Source: Caryophanon latum
GTDB taxonomy: Bacteria > Bacillota > Bacilli > Bacillales_A > Planococcaceae
Direction of reading: 5' to 3'
DNA length: 64,000 bases
NCBI RefSeq assembly: GCF_001700325.1
Contig: NZ_MATO01000044.1
Coordinates: forward strand, 47,131-111,130
Of this stretch, positions 1 through 9,472 are shown one piece after another (positions within the stretch are counted from its first letter, which is position 1; each line of letters begins with the position of its first letter). The notes under the pieces were generated by a model. The model saw only the letters and a list, made by a program, of their open reading frames with translations, made no database searches and had not been told where the DNA came from. The position numbers and the translations under genes were made by a program.

Positions 1-564
1 TTTAACGATTTAGCACATTACCACACGACGTATCATTTGTACGAAGACGCGGAGTTAAAGCGTTTACGTCCGATTGATGATGTATTAGAAGTGCATTTTA
101 TCGAGATGAATAAATTTTTGAAGGCGTGGCATGATAAGAAATTACAGCCACTTGACGATATTTTAGCGAGATGGTTACTGCTGCTCGGCATGGTCGACGC
201 TCGGAAAGAAAAAGTGTATACCGAAATTTATGAGGAATTGGAGGAACTCGCGATGAAGGACGAAAACTTAATTGACGCTTTCGGGACGTGGGAGGAACTT
301 AGTCAAACGCCGGAGACACGATTTGCGTATGAGATGCGGTTGAAGGCAATTATTGATGATGAGGCGAGGCTGAGTGATGCGATTGATAAAGGGGAAGAAC
401 GTGGGATTGAAATTGGCATCGAACTGGGAAAAGAAGAAGGGCGTCACGAGGAACGTCTACAGCTAGCGAAAAATTTACTTGCATTACACGTCGAGCTTGA
501 AACAATTCAACAAGCAACAGGGCTTTCTATCGACGAGCTCGAACAATTAAAACGACGTATGTAA
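1..564 (+). CDS. Rpn/PD-(D/E)XK family nuclease-transposase, C-terminal part
   Basis: The reading frame is open from the first base, so the 5' end lies outside the window. The visible residues begin FNDLAHYHTTYHLYE and continue into an IEMNKF segment. This resembles the middle and C-terminal part of the Rpn (recombination-promoting nuclease, PF12784-like) family, whose members often end in a charged helix with glycine-spaced EEGR repeats. Such a helix is seen near the end (GIEIGIELGKEEGRHEER). The catalytic PD-(D/E)XK core would be upstream and cannot be checked. A TTG at 37 can open the frame but has no convincing ribosome-binding site. A hairpin terminator follows. Confidence 0.7.
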   Translation, partial: FNDLAHYHTTYHLYEDAELKRLRPIDDVLEVHFIEMNKFLKAWHDKKLQPLDDILARWLLLLGMVDARKEKVYTEIYEELEELAMKDENLIDAFGTWEELSQTPETRFAYEMRLKAIIDDEARLSDAIDKGEERGIEIGIELGKEEGRHEERLQLAKNLLALHVELETIQQATGLSIDELEQLKRRM

Positions 565-618
565 CGTATGAAGTCACTCGAACGTGTTCGCAGCGGCTTT
601 TTTAACAGAGAACACACA

Positions 619-660
619 AACAGGCTACACAACAATTAACGTTGCATAGCCTGTTTTTTT
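619..660. terminator. Bidirectional intrinsic terminator
   Basis: AACAGGCTA (619-627) pairs with TAGCCTGTT (647-655). A T tract follows on the + strand. It separates the nuclease gene from the convergent lipoprotein gene. Confidence 0.75.
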
Positions 661-1186
661 ACTTTACTTGAAAGCCGATATTACCGTTTATGTTGATTGG
701 CGAATTATCGACGTTAAACTGCACGGAGCCGTTGACGATGTAATTGCCGACTGGGTAGTTCCCTGCTAAAAACTGTTCCATAAACGAGCGGTATTCCTCT
801 GAGTCTTCGTCGCTATAGCTGCCACTCGGTACGTATTGCTTCGTGAGCGGCTCGTCCTTTTTCAATGTCGTCGAAACGAGCGGCTGATTCATCGGGTAAT
901 CGATGTCATACGCGCGCGTCGTCTCCTTCATCGGGAAATAAAACGGCGATGCAGCGTGTGAAATGACGATTTCCTCTTCATCGCCGATATACGTTAACGA
1001 AGCAATAATGTCGATTGGTTGTCCATATGAAAACGTATTTTGACTAACGTACAGCTCATAGCGAAAGTCCTCCGTTTCTGCTTCAAACGTTTCTGGATAT
1101 ACTCCTTGCGATTCGTCCACGTATTCCTCTTTATTGCAGCCAAACAGCAGCAAACAACTACATACTAGCATCAACCATGTTTTCAT
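659..1186 (-). CDS. Putative lipoprotein, unknown function
   Basis: A 175-aa protein with a classic lipoprotein signal peptide: charged MKTW, a hydrophobic stretch and the lipobox LLFGC with Cys17. The mature part is acidic and rich in beta-type sequence, with no motif I recognise. Its size and pattern would fit a small Ig-like or BsuPI-like beta-sandwich domain, but that is only an impression. It is expected to be tethered to the outer face of the membrane. It stands alone, with about 190 bp separating it from the PadR gene upstream. Confidence 0.7.
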   Translation of the reverse strand: MKTWLMLVCSCLLLFGCNKEEYVDESQGVYPETFEAETEDFRYELYVSQNTFSYGQPIDIIASLTYIGDEEEIVISHAASPFYFPMKETTRAYDIDYPMNQPLVSTTLKKDEPLTKQYVPSGSYSDEDSEEYRSFMEQFLAGNYPVGNYIVNGSVQFNVDNSPININGNIGFQVK

Positions 1187-1280
1187 CGTTTTCCCTCATT
1201 TCTTTTCATTTGTAGTTATAATACGTTGAAAAACAGAAAAAAGTTACAAAGTGTTGCAAATCCAATTAGCTGACTCAATT

Positions 1281-1365
1281 TGCAATCGCTCCTTTACGAA
1301 CAGCGCGAGTGCGGCACGACGATGTTTTTAAGTGCGACGTTCATTTGTTCGCGTTGTAAGTTCAT
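1281..1365 (-). pseudogene. Short ORF or decayed gene downstream of padR-like gene
   Basis: An ATG at 1365 preceded by GGGG reads MNLQREQMNVALKNIVVPHS and stops after 23 codons (stop 1294-1296). A neighbouring frame stays open for another 20 or so codons. PadR genes are usually followed by a co-transcribed membrane or accessory gene, so this may be the stub of a decayed partner. The MNxALKxIVVP pattern is reminiscent of DUF4304-type N-termini. Evidence is weak. Confidence 0.25.
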
Positions 1366-1378
1366 CAGTCAAGCCCCT

Positions 1379-1705
1379 TTAGTTAAACTGCGTATAAAAC
1401 GCCGATTTTTCTGTTAAACCGCGTCCGTCATGAATCATCTCCTGCAAACGGTCGTATTCGTTGCGCAGTGCAAGCTCTCCGTACTCCGTCAGCTCATACG
1501 TTTTTCGTCTGCCGTCGTCGTGCTTCATCGTAATGAGTCCATCCTTCTGTAGCCGCGTTAAAATGCCATACAGCGTCCCTAGTCCCATTTGAATGCGCCC
1601 GTTCGACACGTCGCCAATTGCTTGCATTAGCTGATAGCCGTAGTTCGGTTTGTATAGCGCTAGCAGCACATAATACATCGCCTCGGTCATAGCCCATGCT
1701 CTCAC
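1379..1705 (-). CDS. PadR family transcriptional regulator
   Basis: A 108-aa protein of the usual length for the short PadR class. The winged-helix signature is clear: YYVLLALYKPNYGYQLMQAI, then GTLYGILTRLQKDGLI and the wing GRRKTYELTEYG. Such proteins are dimeric repressors that sense small ligands and commonly control an adjacent membrane protein or transporter. Here no obvious target follows, only a short degenerate ORF. The true start may be the inner Met of MTEAMYYVL, five codons into the frame. A small membrane protein is divergently encoded upstream. Confidence 0.88.
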   Translation of the reverse strand: MRAWAMTEAMYYVLLALYKPNYGYQLMQAIGDVSNGRIQMGLGTLYGILTRLQKDGLITMKHDDGRRKTYELTEYGELALRNEYDRLQEMIHDGRGLTEKSAFYTQFN

Positions 1706-1837
1706 CTCACTATTATGTCATGCAATTTATCGTTACATATAGCATATACATCTTTATCGTTTTATAATTCCATAAAATCCCCCACAAACAAGGAATATAC
1801 GTCTCGCTGTCGAATTGTTGTATTGGAGGTATGCTTC

Positions 1838-2020
1838 ATGAAATTCATCATTCCTATAAGTGTATATGTCATCATTTGCATCATCGCGGTTATGCTGCCG
1901 GCTTCGGACGGGTACGATTCGTTCGGGTGGAAGCTATTCGTCGGACAGCTGTACGCATTGCCTGCACTTGCGATTGCGGCGCTGTTATGTTTGCTATTTA
2001 TTAAACGCAAAAACAGCTAG
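1838..2020 (+). CDS. Small membrane protein, 60 aa
   Basis: Begins at an ATG placed 7 nt after a perfect GGAGGT (1825-1830), which decides the start within a longer open frame. The product has two hydrophobic segments (about residues 3-21 and 37-55) separated by a polar loop, and ends in a basic KRKNS tail. It is a predicted two-helix membrane protein of unknown function, divergent from the PadR gene and possibly its target. Confidence 0.6.
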   Translation: MKFIIPISVYVIICIIAVMLPASDGYDSFGWKLFVGQLYALPALAIAALLCLLFIKRKNS

Positions 2021-2040
2021 GACATAAATATGTCGTAGCT
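2007..2040 (-). terminator. Intrinsic terminator of the pcp operon
   Basis: AGCTA-G-GACATA (2015 on) pairs with TATGTC-G-TAGCT (to 2040). A T-rich tract follows on the minus strand. It lies in the convergent gap with the small membrane protein. Confidence 0.55.
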
Positions 2041-2047
2041 GCTTTAC

Positions 2048-2647
2048 TTATTGCGTTAACTGTTCAATGCATAGCTCGACGCACGCTTGCAAATCGCGTT
2101 GATGCCAGCTAGGAAGGCGGCGATGTGCTAGCGCAAGCTCAAAGTTCGCCGGCATGTGTAAAAAGCCCGCCACTGCGCCTGTTTCCTTTGCGTACTGCGC
2201 TCCGACGTACATAATGTTGTTGCATAAATACGTGCCAGCACTGTTCGAAATGCTCGCTGGATAGCCGTTATCACGCAGCACATTCACAAGCTCGCGTACT
2301 GGTAAATTCGTAAACATGCCGTCCTCTCCGTCTAGCGCAATCGCCTCGTCCTCTGGTGCGTAGCCGTTATTGTCTGCTTCTCCGTCCTTTACGTTAATCG
2401 CAATGCGCTCAGGTGTGAAATGATGGCGACCTGCCGCGACACCGAGCGATAAAACGATATGTGGCTTGTGCTTGTCGAGCAATTGCTTTAACACCGCATC
2501 AGATTCATTAAAATCAACCGGTAATACGTGCCCCTCAATGCGATACTGTCCGTATGTGCGCCCGTGCAATGCGTTCGCAATTTGCTCAGTCGGGTTCACC
2601 GCTAAATTTAAAAATGGCTCAAAGCCGGTTAGTAAAATTGTTTTCAA
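2048..2647 (-). CDS. pcp: Pyroglutamyl-peptidase I (pyrrolidone-carboxylate peptidase)
   Basis: A 199-aa cytoplasmic cysteine peptidase of family C15 that removes N-terminal pyroglutamate from peptides. It has the N-terminal MKTILLTGFEPF signature and the catalytic triad: Glu80 in HHFTPERIAIN, Cys142 in NSAGTYLCNN and His164 in GFLHMP. Its length is slightly below the usual 200-215. The start overlaps the stop of the upstream DUF1722 gene by 4 bp (ATGA), so the two are translationally coupled. Confidence 0.95.
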   Translation of the reverse strand: MKTILLTGFEPFLNLAVNPTEQIANALHGRTYGQYRIEGHVLPVDFNESDAVLKQLLDKHKPHIVLSLGVAAGRHHFTPERIAINVKDGEADNNGYAPEDEAIALDGEDGMFTNLPVRELVNVLRDNGYPASISNSAGTYLCNNIMYVGAQYAKETGAVAGFLHMPANFELALAHRRLPSWHQRDLQACVELCIEQLTQ

Positions 2648-3003
2648 TGTCGTTCCTCCTGTAAAATCGTGCTGTTTTGTAAATACGTGATATTATAGTC
2701 GTTCGCAAGCTGTCGTAAATAGCAGCAAACGTCATCATACTGCTCATTCGTCATCAGTTCGTCGTAGTGCGCCTTTTGCTCCGATGTCACGTGCTTTTTA
2801 AAATAGCCCCACATATGCTGAATGGCGTTACGCATGCTGCCGCTCGTCGGTGTTTGAGCGATCGCATCATCAATCATCACCGCGATTGTTTCGTACGGCT
2901 GCTGTTCGCGCATCGCTACTCGAATGGCGTTGTAATGCTTTTGACTATGGAACATGACGCGGTATTTTTCCTCGCGCCAACGAATTTCGGCTTGTCGCTT
3001 CAT
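2644..3003 (-). CDS. DUF1722 (YbgA-like) domain protein
   Basis: A 119-aa protein beginning at the ATG of MKRQAEIRWREEKYRVMF, with GAGGTG 6 nt upstream; an ATG and a GTG further out are less well placed. The pattern W-EKY-VMFHSQKHYNAIR, then NAIQHMWGYFKK and the C-terminal LRQLANDYNITYLQNST, is that of the DUF1722 domain found in E. coli YbgA. That domain often occurs as an accessory to DNA-photolyase-like or thiol-reductase-like proteins; its function is not established. It is coupled to pcp by a 4-bp overlap. Confidence 0.8.
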   Translation of the reverse strand: MKRQAEIRWREEKYRVMFHSQKHYNAIRVAMREQQPYETIAVMIDDAIAQTPTSGSMRNAIQHMWGYFKKHVTSEQKAHYDELMTNEQYDDVCCYLRQLANDYNITYLQNSTILQEERH

Positions 3004-3069
3004 TTGCATCACCTCTTCTTCATATTATGCAAGAAAGTTGTTATACTTACCAATGTTGAGGTGAGAAAA

Positions 3070-3372
3070 ATGAATCGATTTGGCTTTGTTGTATATTGCG
3101 TCGTCAGTGTCGTACTAACGATTGGCTACGGCTCGCTTATGAACGTCATGCTGCAGGCGATGTTTGACGCATCTGTCATGACGACGACGTTTAAACTATT
3201 TGCGATCGTCATGTTCCCGTCGACATTTGCGCTCTTTATGCTCATGGTATTTTTAACATACCATTTCATCGCGCGCGCTATGAACATGTACGTCGATTTA
3301 AAATGGGCGCTTTATCCAATTGGTGTGCAGTGGGTCGTCGTCGCCATTTATATCGCACTGCTCGTCTTTTAA
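3070..3372 (+). CDS. Small integral membrane protein, 100 aa
   Basis: The ATG at 3070 follows GAGGTGAGAAAA and is chosen over upstream codons in the same long frame. Three hydrophobic stretches (about residues 5-25, 42-68 and 80-100) predict a three-helix membrane protein. No family recognised. It is divergent from the DUF1722-pcp pair. Its last 4 bases overlap the last 4 bases of the convergent regulator gene. Confidence 0.6.
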   Translation: MNRFGFVVYCVVSVVLTIGYGSLMNVMLQAMFDASVMTTTFKLFAIVMFPSTFALFMLMVFLTYHFIARAMNMYVDLKWALYPIGVQWVVVAIYIALLVF

Positions 3373-4769
3373 TGAGGCAGACGCTTACGGTAATACGTAG
3401 GTGTCATGCCTTTTTTGCGTTTAAATAGCTTGCTGAAATAATTGGCGTCCGAAAAGCCGCATTGTTCGGCGATGTCGGCAATCGAAGCGTCGGTCGTTCG
3501 CAAAAGTTGCACCGCATGTTGAAGACGGAGCTGCTGCACGTATTGCACAAACGTCATGCCGAACTGCTTCGTAAATAGCGTGCTCGTATACGTCGGGCTT
3601 AAATGGAGCGCATTCGCCACTTGTGCGAGCGTCAACGATTCATCGGTAAAATGCTGCGCGACGTAACGCTTCGCCTCGCTTGCAAACGATTGCTTCGGTG
3701 TTTTTGCATGCTCGACGACGTGCTGCGTAAAGCGTAAAATGTCGGCAATGATGCGGTATAGCACAGGGCAGTCGATGATTGAGCGAAAGAGCTGTCGGTA
3801 TTGCTGCTCCAACGTGCGCTCATGCTGTAACTCATATTGCAGCATGAAGCGGCGCACTTGTGCTAGCACGCTCGTCAAATGCACACGCACATCTTCTTGC
3901 TCAAATAACTCGTGCTGCAACTGTGCTAAAAATTGGCGAAGCGGCTCAAGCTGAAATTGCTGCAAGCTGTCGGTAATATGCTGTTGCTGCTGAGGTGATA
4001 ACAGCGGGTCAAACGATGTGACAGCGAGCGTTTGCGACGTATACAAAATATGCCCGTATCCTCGGTAAAATCGCTGCTCGAGCATGCGCTTTGCCGCCTT
4101 GTATTGCGCACGCATCGTACACGGCTCGCCGTCATACACACTAATGTTCATCGGTTGCTGTTCCTTTTGCCAATACGCTTGAATCGCTTGCAGCTGCTCT
4201 TTTTGAACCGATTGCTCGCTTATACAAATAATGGACGTCGATAGCGCGTACACATCAAGGTGCTGAAACATTACCGCCTCACTAAGCCAACGATACAGTG
4301 CCGCAATGCCCACATCGTCCTGTAGCTCGATGACGAAAAATGTGCCGTCATACGTATCGTCCCCTAAAAAAAGCGCCGTATAAAACGAATCACTTGCGGG
4401 CGCCACGTCCTTTTTCGGCAACGTCAGCAGCAAATTTTTCAGCCGCTCTAAATCAATCGGCTTTTGCAGTAGCGCTTGAGCTCGCAGCGCAATTGCTTTC
4501 AACGCCTGAGCATATAGCGGCTCGTCGGTCATCGCAACGATATGACAGCCGCTTTGCTTTATAACGTAATACATCGTATCGCGCTCACTCGTCGGCAATA
4601 GATCGACGTTAATAAGCGCAACGTCTGGCTGAAACGTTTGAAGCTTGCTGCTAAGTTGCTGCTGCGTCGTGCAAAACGCCACATCGACATCGTTTGCGAC
4701 GTACAGCTGTAAAAACCAACGAATGCCGATATGGTCGCGCACATCGCGGTCCAAAAGCACGATTTTCAT
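3369..4769 (-). CDS. AraC-type regulator with degenerate response-regulator receiver
   Basis: A 466-aa protein starting at MKIVLLDRDV, with GGGG 8-11 nt upstream. Residues 1-120 look like a CheY receiver (DRDVRDHIGIRWFL, then PDVALINVDLLP and LLQKPID). The position that normally holds the phosphorylated Asp is Asn54, so classical phosphorylation is doubtful. A middle region (about 130-350) is rich in Gln. The last 110 residues form a standard AraC double helix-turn-helix (LTLAQVANALHLSPTYTSTLF, then IADIAEQCGFSDANYFSKLF). It is a YesN-like architecture. The gene is divergent from hutH with 247 bp between the starts, making it the best candidate for the regulator of the hut operon; no hutP is present. 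Confidence 0.88.
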   Translation of the reverse strand: MKIVLLDRDVRDHIGIRWFLQLYVANDVDVAFCTTQQQLSSKLQTFQPDVALINVDLLPTSERDTMYYVIKQSGCHIVAMTDEPLYAQALKAIALRAQALLQKPIDLERLKNLLLTLPKKDVAPASDSFYTALFLGDDTYDGTFFVIELQDDVGIAALYRWLSEAVMFQHLDVYALSTSIICISEQSVQKEQLQAIQAYWQKEQQPMNISVYDGEPCTMRAQYKAAKRMLEQRFYRGYGHILYTSQTLAVTSFDPLLSPQQQQHITDSLQQFQLEPLRQFLAQLQHELFEQEDVRVHLTSVLAQVRRFMLQYELQHERTLEQQYRQLFRSIIDCPVLYRIIADILRFTQHVVEHAKTPKQSFASEAKRYVAQHFTDESLTLAQVANALHLSPTYTSTLFTKQFGMTFVQYVQQLRLQHAVQLLRTTDASIADIAEQCGFSDANYFSKLFKRKKGMTPTYYRKRLPH

Positions 4770-5016
4770 ATAAAATTCCCCTTTCAAAAATTTTTCCTCT
4801 TAAATTTCAAAAAAGTCTCTTTTTCGAATATTTTACCCTTTTTTACGCACAATAATCCGTCGTCGTGTAAGAGTGAGTTCGGTATGCTATGTGTATGACA
4901 TGTACATGCTTAGTTTTCACTAAAAGCAGAAAGCCTGCCTCTGCGTGGAAAGCAACACCAAGTTATCTTGACGAGGCACAAAAACAACCAATCTACACAT
5001 TAAGGAGGCGATGACG

Positions 5017-6534
5017 GTGAACACTATTTATTTAGACGGACATACGTTAACACGACAGCAAGTGGAGCAAATCATTCGCGGACACGCTACGGTTGCGCTA
5101 GACGACGAAGTCATTGCGCGCGTCAATGTAAGCCGACAACGCATCGAGCAAAAGCTACAAGACGGCGCAGCTATTTACGGTGTGAACACAGGCTTTGGGC
5201 AACTATCAACCATTCGCATTCATGAGGACGACAACGAGCTGCTTCAGCTGAATTTACTGCGCTCGAACGTCACAGGTGTCGGTGAGCCATTTCCAGAAGA
5301 CGTCGTGCGCGGCATGATGATTTTACGTGCTAATGCGTTAGCGCGCGGCTTTTCGGGCATTCGACTTGAAACGCTTCAGCTGCTGCTTGCACTCATTAAC
5401 GAGCACGTTACACCGGTCGTGCCGTCACAAGGTTCAGTCGGTGCGAGTGGCGATTTAGCACCACTTTCGCATTTAGCACTCGTGCTCGTCGGCGAAGGAA
5501 AGGCAACGTATAAAGGTGAGGTGCTCTCAGGTAGCGAGGCGCTCAAAAAAGCAAGGTTAACACCGGTGACGTTAAAGGCGAAGGAAGGGCTCGCACTCGT
5601 CAACGGCACACAAGCAATGGGGGCACTCGGAGCGGTAACGTTAAATGAAACGGAGCGACTTGGGCTGGCGGCTGATATGGCGGCAAGCTTAACGATGGAA
5701 GCGCTGCGCAGCATTCGTTGTGCATTCGATGCCAATTTGCTCGCCGTTCGCCCACACCCGGAAATGGAGGAAGTCGGCGCGCGCATTCGACGCAATATTG
5801 ATGGTAGTAAGCGTGTGTCGACACAAGGGGAGCTACGCATGCAAGACGCGTACTCGATTCGTTGCATTCCACAAGTGCATGCGGCTAGCTGGCAATCGTT
5901 TTACCACGCCGAACGTATCGTGCACGTCGAAATGAATGCAACGACGGACAATCCGGTCGTGCTTGAAAATGGCGACGTGCTATCTGGTGGACATTTCCAC
6001 GGACAGCCGATTGCGTTTGCGATGGACTTTTTAAAGTTTGGGCTTTGTGAATGGGGCAGCATTTCAGAGCGTCGTACGGAGCGGCTCGTCAATCCTCATT
6101 TGAATGAAGGGTTGCCGCCGTTTTTAGCGACGAAACCTGGGCTTGAGTGCGGTTTAATGATTGCGCAGTACACCGCCGCTTCGATCGTGTCAGAAAACAA
6201 AGTGCTCGCCCACCCGTCATGCGTCGATTCGATTCCGACGTCCGGCAATCAAGAAGACCACGTTAGTATGGGTACGACGTCTGCACGACAAGCACGGCAA
6301 ATTGCACATAACGTCGCAAAAGTTATTGCGATTGAAATGATTTGTGCATCACAAGCGATTTATTTAGATCATGCTGAGGAACAGCTTGCCCCGCGCACAA
6401 AACAATTTTTGGAGCATGTGCGCGCCATTTGCCCACCGCTTTTAACAGACCAGCCGATTGGTGACGAAATTGAAGCGCTGGCGCATTATTTATTGACGAC
6501 AAATGACGTGTATCACAGTAACGCAATATACTAA
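5017..6534 (+). CDS. hutH: Histidine ammonia-lyase
   Basis: The first step of histidine degradation: L-histidine to trans-urocanate plus ammonia, in the cytoplasm. The GTG at 5017 is preferred because GGAGG (5004-5008) is 8 nt upstream. An ATG at 5011 is in frame but only 2 nt from the ribosome-binding site. The protein is about 505 aa, the family norm. The Ala143-Ser144-Gly145 triplet ([14 protein letters not shown]) that cyclises into the MIO cofactor is intact, as are GVNTGFGQL and [12 protein letters not shown]. It is the first gene of hutHUIG; hutU starts 13 nt after its stop. Confidence 0.97.
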   Translation: MNTIYLDGHTLTRQQVEQIIRGHATVALDDEVIARVNVSRQRIEQKLQDGAAIYGVNTGFGQLSTIRIHEDDNELLQLNLLRSNVTGVGEPFPEDVVRGMMILRANALARGFSGIRLETLQLLLALINEHVTPVVPSQGSVGASGDLAPLSHLALVLVGEGKATYKGEVLSGSEALKKARLTPVTLKAKEGLALVNGTQAMGALGAVTLNETERLGLAADMAASLTMEALRSIRCAFDANLLAVRPHPEMEEVGARIRRNIDGSKRVSTQGELRMQDAYSIRCIPQVHAASWQSFYHAERIVHVEMNATTDNPVVLENGDVLSGGHFHGQPIAFAMDFLKFGLCEWGSISERRTERLVNPHLNEGLPPFLATKPGLECGLMIAQYTAASIVSENKVLAHPSCVDSIPTSGNQEDHVSMGTTSARQARQIAHNVAKVIAIEMICASQAIYLDHAEEQLAPRTKQFLEHVRAICPPLLTDQPIGDEIEALAHYLLTTNDVYHSNAIY

Positions 6535-6547
6535 AGGAGCGATTCAT

Positions 6548-8206
6548 ATGTTCAACACTAACATTCGTGCACCGCGCGGCAATACGTTAAGCTGCAAAGG
6601 GTGGACACAAGAAGCGGCCATGCGCATGCTTATGAACAATTTAGACCCGGAAGTTGCCGAAAACCCTGATGAATTAGTCGTTTACGGCGGCATCGGCAAA
6701 GCTGCACGCGATTGGGAAAGCTTTGAAGCACTCATTGCGACGCTAAAAAAGCTAGAAAACGACGAAACGATGCTCGTGCAATCCGGAAAGCCGGTTGCCG
6801 TATTTAAAACGCACGAGCATGCACCGCGCGTCTTAATTGCGAACTCGAACTTAGTGCCGGCTTGGTCAAACTGGGAGCATTTTTACGAGTTGGAGGAGCG
6901 CAACTTAATGATGTACGGGCAAATGACGGCTGGCTCGTGGATTTACATCGGCGCACAAGGCATTTTACAAGGGACGTATTTAAGCTTTGTCGAGGCAGGT
7001 AAGAAAAAATTCGGCTCAGCAGACTTGCGCGGTAAATTCATTTTAACGGGCGGCATGGGTGGTATGAGTGGTGCGCAGCCGCTCGCAGGTAAAATGGCTG
7101 GTGCGGTCATTTTAGTCGTCGAAGTTGACCGCGCGCGCATCGAACGAAAAATCAATGAGGCGTACTGCGATTACCTTGTTGAAACAGTTGATGAAGCAAT
7201 TGCACTCGTTGACAAACTAACCGCTGACAAAACACCGGCGTCTATCGGGCTTGTCGGCAACTGCGCAGACGTTAACCGCGAGCTATTAAACCGCGGCATC
7301 ATTCCCGATTTTGTAACGGATCAAACGTCAGCGCACGACCCACTAAACGGCTACGTGCCAAACAATATGACGCTAGACGAGGCGCTTGCACTGCGAAAAA
7401 GCGATCCGAAAACGTATGAACGCCGCGCGAAAGAAACGATGGCGGAGCATGTACGCACGATGCTGGAGTTCCAAGCGCAAGGAGCCGAAACGTTTGATTA
7501 TGGCAACAACATTCGTGCGTACGCAAAAGAAATGGGTGTCGACAATGCGTTTGACTTCCCAGGCTTCGTACCAGCATACATTCGCCCGCTATTTTGTGAA
7601 GGGAAAGGTCCGTTTCGATGGGCGGCGCTGTCTGGTGACCCTGAAGATATTTACAAAATGGACGCGCTCGCAAAAGAAATGTTCGGTGACGATGAAGCGC
7701 TCGTTAACTGGATTGATATGGCACAAAAAATGGTGAAATGGCAAGGGTTACCGGCGCGCATTTGTTGGCTCGGCTACGGGGATCGCCACCGCTTCGCCTT
7801 ACGTGTGAACGAAATGGTCGCAAGTGGTGAGCTGTCTGCGCCAATCGTGTTCGGACGTGATCATTTAGATTCGGGCTCGGTCGCATCACCGAATCGCGAA
7901 ACGGAAAGTATGAAAGATGGATCCGACGCAGTATCCGATTGGCCGCTTTTAAACGCGCTCGTCAATACAGCAGGCGGGGCAAGCTGGGTGAGCATTCATC
8001 ACGGAGGCGGCGTTGGCATGGGCTATTCGCAGCATGCCGGTCAAGTGCTCGTCGCAGATGGAACAGACATGGCAGCGCAAAAAATTGAACGCGTCCTCAT
8101 TTCGGACCCTGGTATGGGCGTCGTTCGTCACGCTGATGCTGGATACGACATCGCCATTCGTACCGCAAAACAAAAAGGCGTGCATATGCCGATGCTAAAG
8201 GAGTGA
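6548..8206 (+). CDS. hutU: Urocanate hydratase (urocanase)
   Basis: Converts urocanate to imidazolonepropionate with NAD+ as an electrophilic cofactor. The 552-aa product starts at [14 protein letters not shown], with AGGAG 8 nt upstream. It shows the hallmark stretches [19 protein letters not shown] (NAD-binding), [15 protein letters not shown], the active-site Cys in [12 protein letters not shown], and the C-terminal [15 protein letters not shown]. Length and motifs match the B. subtilis and Pseudomonas enzymes. It lies inside the hut operon, with hutI 6 nt downstream. Confidence 0.97.
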   Translation: MFNTNIRAPRGNTLSCKGWTQEAAMRMLMNNLDPEVAENPDELVVYGGIGKAARDWESFEALIATLKKLENDETMLVQSGKPVAVFKTHEHAPRVLIANSNLVPAWSNWEHFYELEERNLMMYGQMTAGSWIYIGAQGILQGTYLSFVEAGKKKFGSADLRGKFILTGGMGGMSGAQPLAGKMAGAVILVVEVDRARIERKINEAYCDYLVETVDEAIALVDKLTADKTPASIGLVGNCADVNRELLNRGIIPDFVTDQTSAHDPLNGYVPNNMTLDEALALRKSDPKTYERRAKETMAEHVRTMLEFQAQGAETFDYGNNIRAYAKEMGVDNAFDFPGFVPAYIRPLFCEGKGPFRWAALSGDPEDIYKMDALAKEMFGDDEALVNWIDMAQKMVKWQGLPARICWLGYGDRHRFALRVNEMVASGELSAPIVFGRDHLDSGSVASPNRETESMKDGSDAVSDWPLLNALVNTAGGASWVSIHHGGGVGMGYSQHAGQVLVADGTDMAAQKIERVLISDPGMGVVRHADAGYDIAIRTAKQKGVHMPMLKE

Positions 8207-8212
8207 AGAAAC

Positions 8213-9472
8213 GTGGCCATTTTTTTTGAACAAGCAAACGAAATTATGACGATGCAAGGAAGCGGCGCGCGCACTCGTGAAGCGATGCGCGAGCTATCAA
8301 TTGTGCGCGACGCATCGCTGCTCATTGACGGCGAAACAATACTCGCAATCGGCACAAAAGACGAGCTTATGCGCACACATGCCGAGCTAATCGCAAGCGC
8401 ACATATTATCGATGCACGCGGCAAAGTACTCATGCCAGGTCTTATTGATTGCCATACACATCTCGTTCACGGTGGCACACGCGAGCACGAGTTTCAAATG
8501 CGCCTTGAAGGAAAAACGTATATGGATATTATGAATGCAGGAGGTGGCATTCACGCGACGACCGCGATGACACAACAAGCTTCTTTCGACGAGTTGTACG
8601 ACAAGGCGATGCACCATTTAAATACATTTTTGCTGCACGGTGTCACGACGGTCGAGGCAAAATCGGGCTACGGCTTGAACTGGGAAACGGAACAAAAGCA
8701 GCTGCGCGTCGCTAAAAAGCTGCACGACACGCACGCTATCGATGTCGTTTCTACATTTATGGGCGCACATGCCGTCCCAAAACAATATAAAGGAAACGAA
8801 GATGCGTTCGTCGACATCATACTCGACATGCTGCCAAAAGTTGCCGAGCAGCAGCTTGCCGAGTTTAACGACGTCTTTTGCGAGCATGGCGTATTCACAC
8901 CCGAGCAGTCGCGCCGCATTTTACTTGAAGGAAAAAAATACGGGCTCATTCCGAAAATTCATGCTGACGAAATCGAGCCGTACGACGGTGCAGAGCTAGC
9001 GGCGGAAGTGGGGGCGATTTCTGCTGAGCATTTACTCGTCGCGTCCGATCAAGGCATTGACGACTTAGCGCGTGCTAGCACGATTGCGGTATTACTGCCA
9101 GGCACCGCATTTTTCCTACAAGCTCCGTTTGCGCGCGGTCGCTTAATGATTGACCGCGGCGTCGCAGTAGCAATTTCGACCGACTTTAACCCTGGCTCGT
9201 CGCCTACGATTAGCTTGCCGTTCATAATGAATTTAGCGTGCGTTAATATGGGCATGACGATGGAGGAAGTGCTCGTTGCGACGACCGTTAATGCCGCACA
9301 TGCGATTAACCGCGGCGATACGCTCGGCACACTCGAAGTTGGTAAGCAAGCAGATGTGCTCCTGTTAAACGTTGCAAACTACAAGCAGCTGCAATATTAC
9401 TACGGTATGAATCATACGCATACGGTCGTAAAGCGCGGCAAAATCGTCGTTAAAAGTGGTGGTCTCGTATGA
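8213..9472 (+). CDS. hutI: Imidazolonepropionase
   Basis: An amidohydrolase that opens imidazolone-5-propionate to N-formimidoyl-L-glutamate. The 419-aa protein begins at a GTG (MAIFFEQANEI) 9 nt after AAGGAG, which lies inside the end of hutU. The metal-binding HxH is in DCHTHLVHGG, followed by KSGYGLN, KIHADEI and the late metal Asp in STDFNPGSS, so the active site appears complete. A run of nine T residues lies within codons 3-6. hutG overlaps its end by 4 bp. Confidence 0.96.
   Translation: MAIFFEQANEIMTMQGSGARTREAMRELSIVRDASLLIDGETILAIGTKDELMRTHAELIASAHIIDARGKVLMPGLIDCHTHLVHGGTREHEFQMRLEGKTYMDIMNAGGGIHATTAMTQQASFDELYDKAMHHLNTFLLHGVTTVEAKSGYGLNWETEQKQLRVAKKLHDTHAIDVVSTFMGAHAVPKQYKGNEDAFVDIILDMLPKVAEQQLAEFNDVFCEHGVFTPEQSRRILLEGKKYGLIPKIHADEIEPYDGAELAAEVGAISAEHLLVASDQGIDDLARASTIAVLLPGTAFFLQAPFARGRLMIDRGVAVAISTDFNPGSSPTISLPFIMNLACVNMGMTMEEVLVATTVNAAHAINRGDTLGTLEVGKQADVLLLNVANYKQLQYYYGMNHTHTVVKRGKIVVKSGGLV

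Noticed and set aside
4920..4990. A possible CcpA (cre) site upstream of hutH
   Set aside because: The best candidate, TGGAAAGCAACACCA, has the central CG inverted to GC and fits the consensus poorly.
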